Shown here: piece by piece, positions 7,459-16,821 of the stretch
Position numbering within the stretch: position 1 is the stretch's first letter
Layout of the letters: every line of letters begins with the position of its first letter
DNA from: an uncultured Spirochaetia bacterium
Lineage (GTDB): Bacteria > Spirochaetota > Spirochaetia > CAKZLE01
Assembly: GCA_937125225.1 (NCBI GenBank)
Contig: CAKZLE010000025.1
Span: 1-64,000 of the forward strand
Direction: 5' to 3'
Length of the DNA stretch: 64,000 bases
Notes under the pieces: generated by a model
The model's input: the letters and a program-made list of their open reading frames with translations, nothing else
Databases searched by the model: none
Told to the model about the DNA's origin: nothing
Made by a program: the position numbers and the translations under genes

Positions 7459-8645
7459 TGAAAATTCTTTTTTTAGGTTATACGATTAGCAAAGAGGCAA
7501 CGTTAAATCTTAATGGAGTTTCATATGCTGGTAATAATATGCAGTTAAATGTTTTAAAAAATTTGGTGAATGAAACAGGAATGGATATATGTAGTATAAC
7601 TATATATCCAATAGCTGCGTTTCCCAAATCAAAAAAAATCATCATTAGAAAAGAGAATATACAATTATTTAATAATTTTTACTCAGTAAAAATTGGTTTT
7701 ATTAATCTACCTATACTTAAACAAATCCTTGAAACCATTATGGTCTTTCTTGAAGCGAGAAAACAAATAAAAAAAAATAATATTAAAACTGTTTTTACTT
7801 TTAATATGTTTCCACAAGTTGGTTTGCCTGCAAAATGGGTTAAGAAGCTATATGCTTGTGAGATTGTATCACTTGTAGCAGACCTTCCAATAGATGATTC
7901 AGTTGGAAGAAAAGGATTGTCAAAAGTTCTTAGGGATATATTCGACTATCTTACTAAAAGTGCTATTTTAGAATGTGATAAAATTATTGCTTTAAATATT
8001 AATGCTATAAATAAATATGCTCCTAAAACACCTTTTATCATTGTTGATGGTGGAGTAGAGTCTTCAGATATTACTCCTTTGAAAAGAAAAAGAAATAAAG
8101 AAAAGAATATTGTTTATACAGGAGCCTTGGTTGAATATAGTGGAATATTAAATTTAATAGAAGCTATGAAGCTAATAAAAGATGAAAAAGTTGTTTTAGA
8201 TATATATGGATCAGGTCAGATTGAGGAAACAATTAAAAGAGAAACCAAGATTATGGATAATGTAAGATATCATGGAAGAGTTGATAATTTACAAGTAAAA
8301 AAGATACAAAGAGAAGCTTTTTTATTAGTAAATCCTCGTCCTGTAGATGATCCTATTTCTAAAGTTACATTCCCATCTAAAATATTTGAATATATGTTAA
8401 GTGGTACTCCTGTTTTAACAACAAGACTTAATGGTTTTTCTGAAGGTTATCTAGATAAAATGTTTTTTGTTGATAATAATAATCCTGAGTTACTCGCAAC
8501 TGAGATTAATAAAATAATCTCTCTATCTGAAAAGGAGAGGTCTTCAATTGCCTTAAAAGCAAGAACTTATGTTATAAATAATAAAACTTGGGCGAAACAA
8601 TGCGAAAAAATGAAAGAATTTATTTTGGATCAAAAAAATGAATAA
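7458..8645 (+). CDS. Glycosyltransferase family 4
   Basis: A 395-residue GT4-like enzyme. The N-terminal domain begins KILFLGYTIS. The C-terminal domain has KNIVYTGALVEYSGILNLIEAM near residue 218 and VTFPSKIFEYMLSGTPVLTT near 303, the usual donor-site helix. The start is in a TAATG overlap with the previous stop, and its own end overlaps the polymerase gene by eight bases. Together with the neighbours it gives four GT4 and one GT2 enzymes, compatible with a repeat unit of roughly five or six sugars if an initiating transferase lies elsewhere. Confidence 0.8.
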   Translation: MKILFLGYTISKEATLNLNGVSYAGNNMQLNVLKNLVNETGMDICSITIYPIAAFPKSKKIIIRKENIQLFNNFYSVKIGFINLPILKQILETIMVFLEARKQIKKNNIKTVFTFNMFPQVGLPAKWVKKLYACEIVSLVADLPIDDSVGRKGLSKVLRDIFDYLTKSAILECDKIIALNINAINKYAPKTPFIIVDGGVESSDITPLKRKRNKEKNIVYTGALVEYSGILNLIEAMKLIKDEKVVLDIYGSGQIEETIKRETKIMDNVRYHGRVDNLQVKKIQREAFLLVNPRPVDDPISKVTFPSKIFEYMLSGTPVLTTRLNGFSEGYLDKMFFVDNNNPELLATEINKIISLSEKERSSIALKARTYVINNKTWAKQCEKMKEFILDQKNE

Positions 8646-9873
8646 TACTATACATAAAATATCTAATAAACCAAAACAATTTGATAAGTTTATATTCTTT
8701 TTTTGTATTATTGATCATATGTTTATGCCCTATTTTTGGTTGATCTCTATACCTTATTCAATGCCTTTGATTTTTTATTGGTCTTTTACAAGATATTCAA
8801 AAATAGCAAAAGATAAGGAATTGGGATATTTTCAGATAATTTTTATAATAATGTTATTAAGTACGATTCTTGGTTTTATTGTTTATCCTTCATTTATATA
8901 TAATAATATTGTTTACTTAGTTCAATATACAGCAATGTTTTTGTATTTCTTTATGTTTAGTTATTATGTAAAAAATTACGATTTTAATATTAAGACAATA
9001 CTAGTAATATTTATAATTGTCGTTGATGTATTTGCTTTATTATATAATATCAATAAAGGATTATATCATAATGTAAAACTCTTTTGGAATTTCAGATCTT
9101 CTTTGTATATTAATAGTACTACTTATAAAGGCTATATTGGGTATAGGTTTTCGTATTATTGGATGGATGCAAATAATATTGGGTATATGATGAATGCAGT
9201 AATTATGTATTTATACTTTAATGAAAAAACAAGTTTTTTTATTAAAGTGTTTTCATTATTATCAGTCCTATTTGTTTTAGTTTCCTGTATGAGTAATGGT
9301 GCCTTACTAACATTTTTTCTGATACTAATTTTATTTGTTATTTCTCGAATTATAAGTTTGATTAGTAATAATTTAAAGATTATATATACATTTAGACTTT
9401 CTTCAATACTTATGTTTGTGGTCACAATTGTAGGAGTCTATTTTATTATTGTTTATTATCTACCAGGATATCTTCATTCGAATGTTGCAATAGAGTCCTA
9501 TAATCGAATAATTAATAATTTTAGCACCTCAAGATTTGAAATTTGGAGTGAAATAGTTCAGAAAGAAAATATCTTAAAGTATCTCTTTTTCGGATTTGGT
9601 GGTGTGGTTATTGTGAATGGGGTAAATTATGCTCCACATAATGGTCATTTTTATATTATTCTTAGTTATGGTCTTATAGCTTATTATTTTTTCATGTACC
9701 TAATTTTTTTTAAGCGTAAATGTACCCAATTTAAAGAATATATTTGGGTCTTTCCCATATTTATTGGTTTTACATTAAATGTTTTGCTTGGTGAAATAAA
9801 AATGATGGGAATTATCTTGTTATTAGTAGCCTGTTCTTCAAATAGAAATTACTTAGAATCTAAGAGGGTATAA
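8638..9873 (+). CDS. O-antigen polymerase, Wzy-like membrane protein
   Basis: A 411-residue, very hydrophobic, Phe/Ile/Tyr-rich protein with roughly ten to twelve membrane segments and a large soluble loop before the C-terminal third (around GYLHSNVAIESYNRI...RFEIWSEI). HNGHFYIILSYGLIAYYF near residue 338 resembles the conserved end of Wzy/WaaL-type proteins. Position between glycosyltransferase genes and a wzx gene supports Wzy. Primary sequence of this class is poorly conserved, so the call rests mainly on topology and context. No separate WaaL is present in the window. Confidence 0.7.
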   Translation: MNNTIHKISNKPKQFDKFIFFFCIIDHMFMPYFWLISIPYSMPLIFYWSFTRYSKIAKDKELGYFQIIFIIMLLSTILGFIVYPSFIYNNIVYLVQYTAMFLYFFMFSYYVKNYDFNIKTILVIFIIVVDVFALLYNINKGLYHNVKLFWNFRSSLYINSTTYKGYIGYRFSYYWMDANNIGYMMNAVIMYLYFNEKTSFFIKVFSLLSVLFVLVSCMSNGALLTFFLILILFVISRIISLISNNLKIIYTFRLSSILMFVVTIVGVYFIIVYYLPGYLHSNVAIESYNRIINNFSTSRFEIWSEIVQKENILKYLFFGFGGVVIVNGVNYAPHNGHFYIILSYGLIAYYFFMYLIFFKRKCTQFKEYIWVFPIFIGFTLNVLLGEIKMMGIILLLVACSSNRNYLESKRV

Positions 9874-10839
9874 ATGAAAGTGAATCAGTTAGTAAGTATA
9901 ATTACCCCAGTATATAATGTAGCAGACTATTTACCTAGATGCATTGATAGTATCGTCAATCAAACATATTCAAATTTTGAATTAATTCTAATTGATGATG
10001 GATCGTCTGATAATAGTCTGAATATTTGTAAAAAATATGCATGTAAAGATAAAAGGGTAATAGTTTTTCATCAAGAAAATAAGGGGGTTTCTACAGCTAG
10101 GAATATAGGTATAAATAAAGCTAAAGGTGATCTTATCGGATTTATCGATGCTGATGATTTTATTGAACCAGATATGTATGAAACTATGATTACTATATTA
10201 AATAGTACTAATACAGAAATGTGTGTTTCAACTAAATTCTATTTTAATGATTCGATTTTATGTAATTCAAATATAAAAAAACAAAAAATCACAAAGAATG
10301 ATGCTATTAAAGGAATTCTTGAAATGGATTTTCCGACTTCTTTATGTTCATGTATTTATAAAAAATGTTTATTTACTAAAAATCATTTGAATGAAGATAT
10401 TCATTATTGGGAAGATTATGAATTTCAGTTTCGCCTAGTGAATCAAACAAATAGTATTTCAATATGTAATTACCCTATGTATCATTATATACAAAGATCG
10501 AATAGTGCAAATCATCAAAATTTTAATAATAAAGTGCTAACTTGTTTAAAAATCCCTGAAATTATTATAAGTGAAGTAGAAAAGAAAAATCCAGATCTGA
10601 TAGATTTATCTCAAAAGCTCTATAAGACTTTTTTATTATCAGTAATAGGCTATTTAGCAAAATCAGATAGGGTTGAGAAAGAGTATTTTAGTATCATAAC
10701 AAAGGAAACTAGGAAATATCTTTCTTCAAATAAAATAATTGGTTCCAAAAAAATAAAGAGTGATATATATATATTTCTGTGTTCCATTAATTCAAAGTTG
10801 TTTTATAAAACATATAGATTAATAAAAAAACAGCTCTAG
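9874..10839 (+). CDS. Glycosyltransferase family 2 (GT-A)
   Basis: A 321-residue inverting GT2 enzyme with a complete N-terminal GT-A domain: SIITPVYNVADYLPRCIDSI, LILIDDGSSDNS, NKGVSTARNIG and the DxD-type GFIDADDFIEPD near residues 90-101. HYWEDYEFQFRL near 170 contains the ED catalytic-base pattern. It begins directly after the polymerase stop (TAAATG) without spacing, indicating tight coupling. It adds one sugar of the O-unit at the cytoplasmic face. Confidence 0.85.
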   Translation: MKVNQLVSIITPVYNVADYLPRCIDSIVNQTYSNFELILIDDGSSDNSLNICKKYACKDKRVIVFHQENKGVSTARNIGINKAKGDLIGFIDADDFIEPDMYETMITILNSTNTEMCVSTKFYFNDSILCNSNIKKQKITKNDAIKGILEMDFPTSLCSCIYKKCLFTKNHLNEDIHYWEDYEFQFRLVNQTNSISICNYPMYHYIQRSNSANHQNFNNKVLTCLKIPEIIISEVEKKNPDLIDLSQKLYKTFLLSVIGYLAKSDRVEKEYFSIITKETRKYLSSNKIIGSKKIKSDIYIFLCSINSKLFYKTYRLIKKQL

Positions 10840-10851
10840 GAGAGAGACTCT

Positions 10852-11955
10852 ATGGGTAAAATTGCTATTATAACATTGAATGGACATTATAACTTTGGTA
10901 ATAGATTACAAAATTATGCTTTACAAGAGATGCTAAAATCATTTGGTTTCCAAATTGAAACTATTTGTATTAATGAAACTTTACTAACTAATCAATCCTT
11001 ATATAATAATCAAGGTATTGTTAAAAGTGTTTTATTGAAATCGAAGAATATTCTTAGTGTTAAAAGAAGAATGATATTAAAAAGATCCATTAGATTAAAG
11101 ATATTCTCAGATATTTTTTTAAATGAAGTAAAAATAGATAAAAACCTAGAGGAACAGTTAGCATGTTTAGATAAAGATTATAATTTCTTTATTACGGGAA
11201 GTGACCAAGTTTGGAACCCCTTTTATAATTTTAGTTCTTCACTATATTTCTTAGCGTTTACTCAAAAAGAAAAAAGGATTTCTTATGCACCTAGTTTTGG
11301 GATTTCGAGTATTCCAGATTTATATAAAAGTGAATATAAAGAAATGTTGATGGGAATGACGCATTTATCAGTTAGAGAAGAAGAGGGGGCAACAATTATT
11401 AAGGAATTAACTGGTAGAGATGCGGAAGTATTAGTAGATCCTACACTATTACTTGAGAAGGAAAAATGGTTATCAATAGCAAAGCAAGCCAAACAGAAAC
11501 CAAAAACAAAGTATCTTTTAACATATTTTTTAGAGGAAAAAGATAAAGATATGATGCAATGGATAAAGTCATATGCTAAAGAAAATAACTTAAAGGTGAT
11601 AAATCTTCTAAATATTAACAATAGTAAATATTATTATACTGATCCATGTGAATTCATAGATTATATTAGTACAGCCAGTCTTTTTTTTACGGATTCATAT
11701 CACGGCTGTGTCTTTTCTATAATTTTTAAAACTCCATTTATTGTTTTGAACCGAAACTCAAATATTGGTTCTATGAAGTCTAGAATAGATACACTTCTGA
11801 AGATTTTTAATCTAGAATCAAGGACATTTGATAAGGTAATAAAAAATAAGCAATTTTTTAATGTAGACTTCAAGAATATTGATAAGATCCAGTATAAGGA
11901 ACAGGAAAAAGCTACAAGATTTCTTAATAAGGCTATGAATACTAATACAGTTTAA
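10852..11955 (+). CDS. Polysaccharide pyruvyl transferase family protein
   Basis: A 367-residue protein with PS_pyruv_trans features: the opening IITLNGHYNFGNRLQNYAL, a central FITGSDQVWNP, SYAPSFG, a mid motif HLSVREEEGATI, VDPTLLLEKEKW and the C-terminal FFTDSYHGCVFSIIFKTPFIVL. The family transfers pyruvate from phosphoenolpyruvate to make ketals on surface sugars, giving negative charge. Some family members instead act as glycan transferases with other chemistry, so the donor is inferred. A strong ribosome-binding site (AGGAGAGAG) precedes ATG 10852. Confidence 0.8.
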   Translation: MGKIAIITLNGHYNFGNRLQNYALQEMLKSFGFQIETICINETLLTNQSLYNNQGIVKSVLLKSKNILSVKRRMILKRSIRLKIFSDIFLNEVKIDKNLEEQLACLDKDYNFFITGSDQVWNPFYNFSSSLYFLAFTQKEKRISYAPSFGISSIPDLYKSEYKEMLMGMTHLSVREEEGATIIKELTGRDAEVLVDPTLLLEKEKWLSIAKQAKQKPKTKYLLTYFLEEKDKDMMQWIKSYAKENNLKVINLLNINNSKYYYTDPCEFIDYISTASLFFTDSYHGCVFSIIFKTPFIVLNRNSNIGSMKSRIDTLLKIFNLESRTFDKVIKNKQFFNVDFKNIDKIQYKEQEKATRFLNKAMNTNTV

Positions 11956-11988
11956 AAATAGTTATAAAGTATAAATATTTGGTGAAAA

Positions 11989-13512
11989 ATGGAAAGTAGA
12001 ATTCAATTCGCAAAGAAAAATGTTTTATTTAGTACCTCAGGGAATATAATAAATATTCTTTTAGGTTTTATAGTCAGAACCATTTTTATTAGTACTTTAG
12101 GTGTAAAGTATCTAGGAGTAAATGGATTATATAGTAATCTTCTATCTGTGTTATCGCTGGCTGAATTAGGTATTGGAACTGCAATGAATTTTTCATTATA
12201 TAAACCAATTGCTAAAAATGATTTTGAAAAAATAAAAGTTCTAATGCAAATATATAAAACAGCCTACAGAATAATCGCTTTAATTGTTTTATTACTTGGA
12301 CTATCATTATTACCATTTATCAATTTAATAATAAAGGATCCTGGTTCATTAAGTATAAATGAATTAAGAATTTATTTTTTAATATTTTTAGTAAATACGG
12401 TATCAACATATTTAGTATCTTATAAGTATAGTTTACTAAATGGAGAACAAAAAAATTATATTCAAACTAATATACAAGTTATAACTCAAATAATTATTGT
12501 AGTATGCCAATTAATTGTTTTAATTAAATTTGAAAATTATTTGTTATACTTGTTAGTATTTGGATTTATAAATTTATTACAGAAAATAATTGTTAATAAT
12601 TATCTAAATAAGCTATATCCATATTTATTAGAAAAAGATTTTATTAAATTGTCAGATAAAGAAGTAAAAACTATACGGAAAAATATTTTTTCTTTGTTTA
12701 TTCATAAAATAGGTGATATAAGCCTTCATCAAACTGATAATATTATTATTTCTGCATTTGTAAGCTTATCAGCAGTAGGGCTGTTATCCAACTATAAACT
12801 AATTCTAATATCTCTTATTGGACTAGTTGATGTGATTTTCTATTCAGTGATTTCTGGATTTGGGAATCTTATTGCAGTAGAAAATAAAGAAAAACAGTAT
12901 GAAGTTTTTAAAGCCTATAGATTTCTATCATTTTGGATATATGGATTTATAACAATTTCTTTATTCATTTTAATAACACCATTTATTAGAATCTGGATAG
13001 GTGAATCTATGGTTCTTAGCGAAAATATTATTTTTTTATATATAATGAATTATTATTTTAAAGCACACCGAATTGCTCTTAATAATTTTAAAAATGCTGC
13101 TGGTATTTTTAATGCTGATAAATTTATAGCAATTTTCCAGAGCATCTTCAACTTGATAATTTCAATTATTCTAGTGAAACATATTGGAATAAGTGGTGTT
13201 TTTATTGGTACAATACTATCTGGACTAATATCAAATTTGACAAAACCATTTATTATATATGAACTTGCATTCCAAAAAAAAGCCAGAGAATATTATATAG
13301 ATTCCATAAAATATCTATTTATTTTCACAGTTGCCACTTCAATTTTATATTTGTTAAAACAGGCCATTTATGTTGAATTTTCAATAACAAATTTCTGTTT
13401 TTTATTACTATTAGTTATTCTTATAACAAATAGTGTATTCTATGTATTTCTTCATAAAAGGCCTGAATTTGGATATTATTCGACAGTTATTAAAAACATG
13501 ATAAAAGTTTAA
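11989..13512 (+). CDS. Wzx-type O-unit flippase (MOP superfamily)
   Basis: A 507-residue polytopic membrane protein with about 12-14 hydrophobic segments, length typical of Wzx/RfbX. The opening FSTSGNIINILLGFIVRTIFI and LGVNGLYSNLLSVLSLAELGIGTAMNFSLY are characteristic of this polysaccharide exporter group. It should flip the undecaprenyl-linked repeat unit to the periplasm for the Wzy-like polymerase at 8638-9873. It lies 33 bases after the pyruvyltransferase gene. Extremely AT-rich, with long runs of A and T codons. Confidence 0.85.
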   Translation: MESRIQFAKKNVLFSTSGNIINILLGFIVRTIFISTLGVKYLGVNGLYSNLLSVLSLAELGIGTAMNFSLYKPIAKNDFEKIKVLMQIYKTAYRIIALIVLLLGLSLLPFINLIIKDPGSLSINELRIYFLIFLVNTVSTYLVSYKYSLLNGEQKNYIQTNIQVITQIIIVVCQLIVLIKFENYLLYLLVFGFINLLQKIIVNNYLNKLYPYLLEKDFIKLSDKEVKTIRKNIFSLFIHKIGDISLHQTDNIIISAFVSLSAVGLLSNYKLILISLIGLVDVIFYSVISGFGNLIAVENKEKQYEVFKAYRFLSFWIYGFITISLFILITPFIRIWIGESMVLSENIIFLYIMNYYFKAHRIALNNFKNAAGIFNADKFIAIFQSIFNLIISIILVKHIGISGVFIGTILSGLISNLTKPFIIYELAFQKKAREYYIDSIKYLFIFTVATSILYLLKQAIYVEFSITNFCFLLLLVILITNSVFYVFLHKRPEFGYYSTVIKNMIKV

Positions 13513-13570
13513 TTATAAAGAAGTATTAAATAATGATGAGTAGATTGAGTCCCAATCATAAGAGGAATAG

Positions 13571-14680
13571 ATGAATAATAAGCCTGAGATATTAGAGATT
13601 AGCCAAAAAGAAATATTACTTAAACTAAAAGAACTAGAGGAAGTTTCATGTAATCTTATTAATAAGTATCCTTTTCGGAGATTTCATCAAAATATAAAAG
13701 CTTTTTTTATAAATCTGATTATTTATCAAAAAATTAGCAGATATGATAAGTTTTTCTGGCCCAATGGTATGCTTGCTTCTTCATTAGAAAATAGCTATCG
13801 AATAACTAAAGATAAGTCTGTTCTAAAGAGTTTTACTAAATATTATGACAATTGGATTAGAAAAGGATCTACAATTAATCATTTGGATAATATTATTAAC
13901 GGGTACAGTCTAATCTATCTGAATCAAATTAAAAAAGAAAATAAATATAAAGAGACAATACTAAAAGCTGTTAATTACTTATATAAGCACCCTGTTGATA
14001 GTATGGGTAGCTTACCATATCGTGTTTCTTCTCCTCATGATATTTATATTGATTCGATAGGAATGATTTGTCCCTTTCTATGTCGGTATGGGGCTGAATT
14101 CAATGATAGTAATGCTATTGAATTAGCTATACTGCAACTAGAAAATTTTTATAATAATGGATTTGATATCAACTCTCATCTACCATATCATGGATACAAT
14201 ATTAAGGAAAATGTAAAATATGGTATTATAGGATGGGGGAGATCGATAGGCTGGTTCTTAATGGGTTTAATAGATAGTATTGAATATATAGATAGAGTTA
14301 ATCCAAAATATTCTATTCTTGTTGATATGTATAGAGGAATAGTTAATAAAACATTACAATATCAATTAAGTAATGGGTATTTTACTTGGCAAATAGTGGC
14401 ATTAGAGGGTCACATAGATACTTCAGCAACTGCTATGATTTTATTTGCGATAAGAAAGGGAGTGTTAATTGGGATATTGAATGAAAAATTTAATACTCAA
14501 ATATATTCTGGAATATTAGCATTGATTAAATCAACTCAAAATGGGACGGTTTATGATTCTTCTTCAGAGTGCTTAGGACTAGGAATGTATCCACAAGTGT
14601 ATGGATATTATCCTTGGGGCCAAGCTTCTACAACTGCACTGATGGCACTTTATTTAAATAATAAATCAATTAAAGATTGA
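13571..14680 (+). CDS. Glycoside hydrolase family 88/105-like protein
   Basis: A 369-residue (alpha/alpha)6-barrel candidate. Conserved GH88/105 blocks are visible: IYIDSIGMICPFLCRYG around residues 157-173 with the catalytic-type Asp, LPYHGYN around 210, GWGRSIGWFLMGLID around 222, and EGHIDTSATAMI around 278. The family hydrolyses unsaturated uronyl residues left by polysaccharide lyases. There is no signal peptide, so it acts in the cytosol or has been recruited for another role, which is unusual inside an O-antigen assembly operon. Base composition matches the genes upstream, so it travelled with them. Confidence 0.7.
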   Translation: MNNKPEILEISQKEILLKLKELEEVSCNLINKYPFRRFHQNIKAFFINLIIYQKISRYDKFFWPNGMLASSLENSYRITKDKSVLKSFTKYYDNWIRKGSTINHLDNIINGYSLIYLNQIKKENKYKETILKAVNYLYKHPVDSMGSLPYRVSSPHDIYIDSIGMICPFLCRYGAEFNDSNAIELAILQLENFYNNGFDINSHLPYHGYNIKENVKYGIIGWGRSIGWFLMGLIDSIEYIDRVNPKYSILVDMYRGIVNKTLQYQLSNGYFTWQIVALEGHIDTSATAMILFAIRKGVLIGILNEKFNTQIYSGILALIKSTQNGTVYDSSSECLGLGMYPQVYGYYPWGQASTTALMALYLNNKSIKD

Positions 14681-14689
14681 GGAGATAGG

Positions 14690-15709
14690 ATGTTCAAGAA
14701 CAAAGTACTACTTATTTCGGGAGGAACAGGTTCCTTTGGGAATGCTGTTTTAAAACGATTTCTTAAAACAGATATTAAAGAGATACGTGTTTTTTCTAGA
14801 GATGAGAAAAAACAACATGATATGCGAGTTCAGTATAAGAATCCTAAAATAAAATTTTATATAGGAAATGTACGAAATTCTGAGAGTCTACGAGATGCAA
14901 TGCGTGGTGTCGATTACATTTTCCATGCAGCAGCATTGAAGCAGGTTCCATCATGTGAGTTCTTCCCTATGGAAGCTGTAAAGACTAATATCTTTGGGAC
15001 TGATAATGTACTTAACTCTGCAATACAGACTGGGGTTAAGAAAGTTATCTGCCTCTCAACTGATAAAGCAGCATATCCTATCAATGCAATGGGCATTTCT
15101 AAAGCAATGATGGAGAAGGTGTTTGTAGCAAAATCGAAGACCATTTCTTCAGATGAGACTCTCATCTGTGGTACAAGGTATGGAAATGTTATGGCATCGA
15201 GAGGGTCTGTAATTCCTCTATTTATTGACCAGATCAAGAGTGGACAACCAATAACAATCACAGACCCAGATATGACAAGATTTCTTATGAGTCTGGAAGA
15301 GGCTGTTGAGCTTGTTCTTTTCGCATTCCAGAATGCAGAAGCTGGTGACATCATGGTCCAGAAAGCTCCTGCTTCTACCATAAAGGATATTGCTCAGGCA
15401 TTGTTGGAACTTTTTAATGCAGATAATGAGATTAAAATCATTGGTACTCGTCATGGTGAGAAACGATATGAGACTCTTTTGACTCGAGAAGAGTTCCTGG
15501 TAGCAAAAGATATGGGAGGATTCTTTAGAGTCCCTGCAGACACCAGAGACCTTAATTATGATAAATTCTTTGTTGATGGTGATGAAAAACTCTCAACAGA
15601 AGAAGAATATAATTCTGATAATACTGAAAGACTCAGTATAAAACAGATAAAAGAGAAACTCTTGACCTTGGATTATGTAAGAACAGAATTGGATAACTGG
15701 GGAAAGTAA
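14690..15709 (+). CDS. fnlA: UDP-GlcNAc 4,6-dehydratase/5-epimerase (FnlA/WbjB/CapE)
   Basis: A 339-residue short-chain dehydrogenase/reductase. The Rossmann loop GGTGSFGNAVLKRF is at residues 11-24, FSRDEKKQHDMR near 39-50, AAALKQVPSCEF near 83 and a CLSTDKAAYPINAMG block near 123 in which the usual YxxxK Tyr-Lys pair is modified, as is typical of FnlA/PseB relatives. It makes the 4-keto-6-deoxy-L-sugar intermediate from UDP-GlcNAc, the first step to UDP-L-FucNAc. Ribosome-binding site GGAGATAGG precedes the start. Its composition is clearly richer in GC than the upstream operon. It shares one base with the next start. Confidence 0.9.
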   Translation: MFKNKVLLISGGTGSFGNAVLKRFLKTDIKEIRVFSRDEKKQHDMRVQYKNPKIKFYIGNVRNSESLRDAMRGVDYIFHAAALKQVPSCEFFPMEAVKTNIFGTDNVLNSAIQTGVKKVICLSTDKAAYPINAMGISKAMMEKVFVAKSKTISSDETLICGTRYGNVMASRGSVIPLFIDQIKSGQPITITDPDMTRFLMSLEEAVELVLFAFQNAEAGDIMVQKAPASTIKDIAQALLELFNADNEIKIIGTRHGEKRYETLLTREEFLVAKDMGGFFRVPADTRDLNYDKFFVDGDEKLSTEEEYNSDNTERLSIKQIKEKLLTLDYVRTELDNWGK

Positions 15710-16818
15710 TGAAGATTTTAGTAACAGGTTCAAAAGGATTTGTAGGCAAGAATCTAATAGCTGAACTAAAGAACCAGAAATATACAGACATTCTTGAGTA
15801 TGATATTGATACTGATGAAAGCTTTTTAGAGAAATATACCAATGAGTGCGAATTTGTATTTCATCTTGCCGGAGTGAACAGGCCAAAAGATGAGAAAGAA
15901 TTCCAGACTGGTAATTTCGGTTTCACATCTGATCTATTAGCACTACTTAAAAAATATGATAATCCTGCTCCTGTACTAATTACATCTTCCATTCAGGCAG
16001 AACTAGATAATCCTTATGGGAAAAGTAAGAAGGCTGGGGAAGATATTGTCTTCGAGTATGCTAAAAAAACAGGTAATACGGTTTTTGTATATCGCCTTTC
16101 TAATCTATTCGGGAAGTGGAGTAGACCAAACTACAATACAGTGATCGCTACTTTCTGTAATAACATTGCCAGGGGCTTTGACATATCAATAAATAATCCT
16201 GATGCGATACTGAGATTATGTTATATAGATGATGTTGTTTCTGAGTTTATCAAAGTGTTAAATGGGTCTTCCCATAAGAATGGTTTGTATTGCAGCGTTC
16301 CAGTTGAACATACGATCACTTTAGGAGATCTTGCAGCTCTCCTGTATAGTTTCCGGGATAGTAGAAAAGAGTTATCAGTTCCTGATAACTCTGATGATTT
16401 TACTCGAAAGCTCTACAGTACATATCTAAGTTTTCTTCCAAAAGATTGTTTCTCTTATGACCTGACAATGCATTCAGATCATCGAGGATCATTCACAGAG
16501 TTTATTAGGACACCAGATAGGGGACAAGTATCAGTTAATATATCTAAACCTGGTATTGCGAAAGGACATCATTGGCATCATACGAAGAATGAGAAATTTT
16601 TAGTTGTCAGTGGTGAAGGCGTAATCAAGTTCCGAAAGATTGGTGAAGATACAGTTATTGAATATAGAGTCAGTGGTGAAAAGTTGCAGGTGGTTGATAT
16701 CCCTACTGGATATACACATTCTATTGAGAATACTGGGGAAGGTGATATGGTCACTATCATGTGGGTAAATGAAGCTTTCAATCCTGATAAGCCTGATACA
16801 TATTATGAAGAGGTATAG
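15709..16818 (+). CDS. fnlB: UDP-sugar reductase/epimerase with C-terminal cupin (FnlB/WbjC/CapF)
   Basis: A 369-residue two-domain enzyme. The N-terminal Rossmann domain has MKILVTGSKGFVGKNLIAEL and FHLAGVNRP near residue 50, with YGKSKKAGE near 105. The C-terminal cupin, from about residue 250, has HSDHRGSFTEFIR and KGHHWHHTKNEKFLVVSGEG with metal-binding His residues. This domain pair is diagnostic of CapF/FnlB, which completes 3-epimerisation and 4-reduction toward UDP-L-PneNAc/UDP-6-deoxy-TalNAc. The start overlaps the fnlA stop (TAATG). It is followed four bases later by fnlC. Confidence 0.92.
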   Translation: MKILVTGSKGFVGKNLIAELKNQKYTDILEYDIDTDESFLEKYTNECEFVFHLAGVNRPKDEKEFQTGNFGFTSDLLALLKKYDNPAPVLITSSIQAELDNPYGKSKKAGEDIVFEYAKKTGNTVFVYRLSNLFGKWSRPNYNTVIATFCNNIARGFDISINNPDAILRLCYIDDVVSEFIKVLNGSSHKNGLYCSVPVEHTITLGDLAALLYSFRDSRKELSVPDNSDDFTRKLYSTYLSFLPKDCFSYDLTMHSDHRGSFTEFIRTPDRGQVSVNISKPGIAKGHHWHHTKNEKFLVVSGEGVIKFRKIGEDTVIEYRVSGEKLQVVDIPTGYTHSIENTGEGDMVTIMWVNEAFNPDKPDTYYEEV

Positions 16819-16821
16819 AGT

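Noticed and set aside
14914-15381. Minus-strand frame of 155 codons
   Set aside because: It is fully inside fnlA, whose sequence is unmistakable on the other strand.
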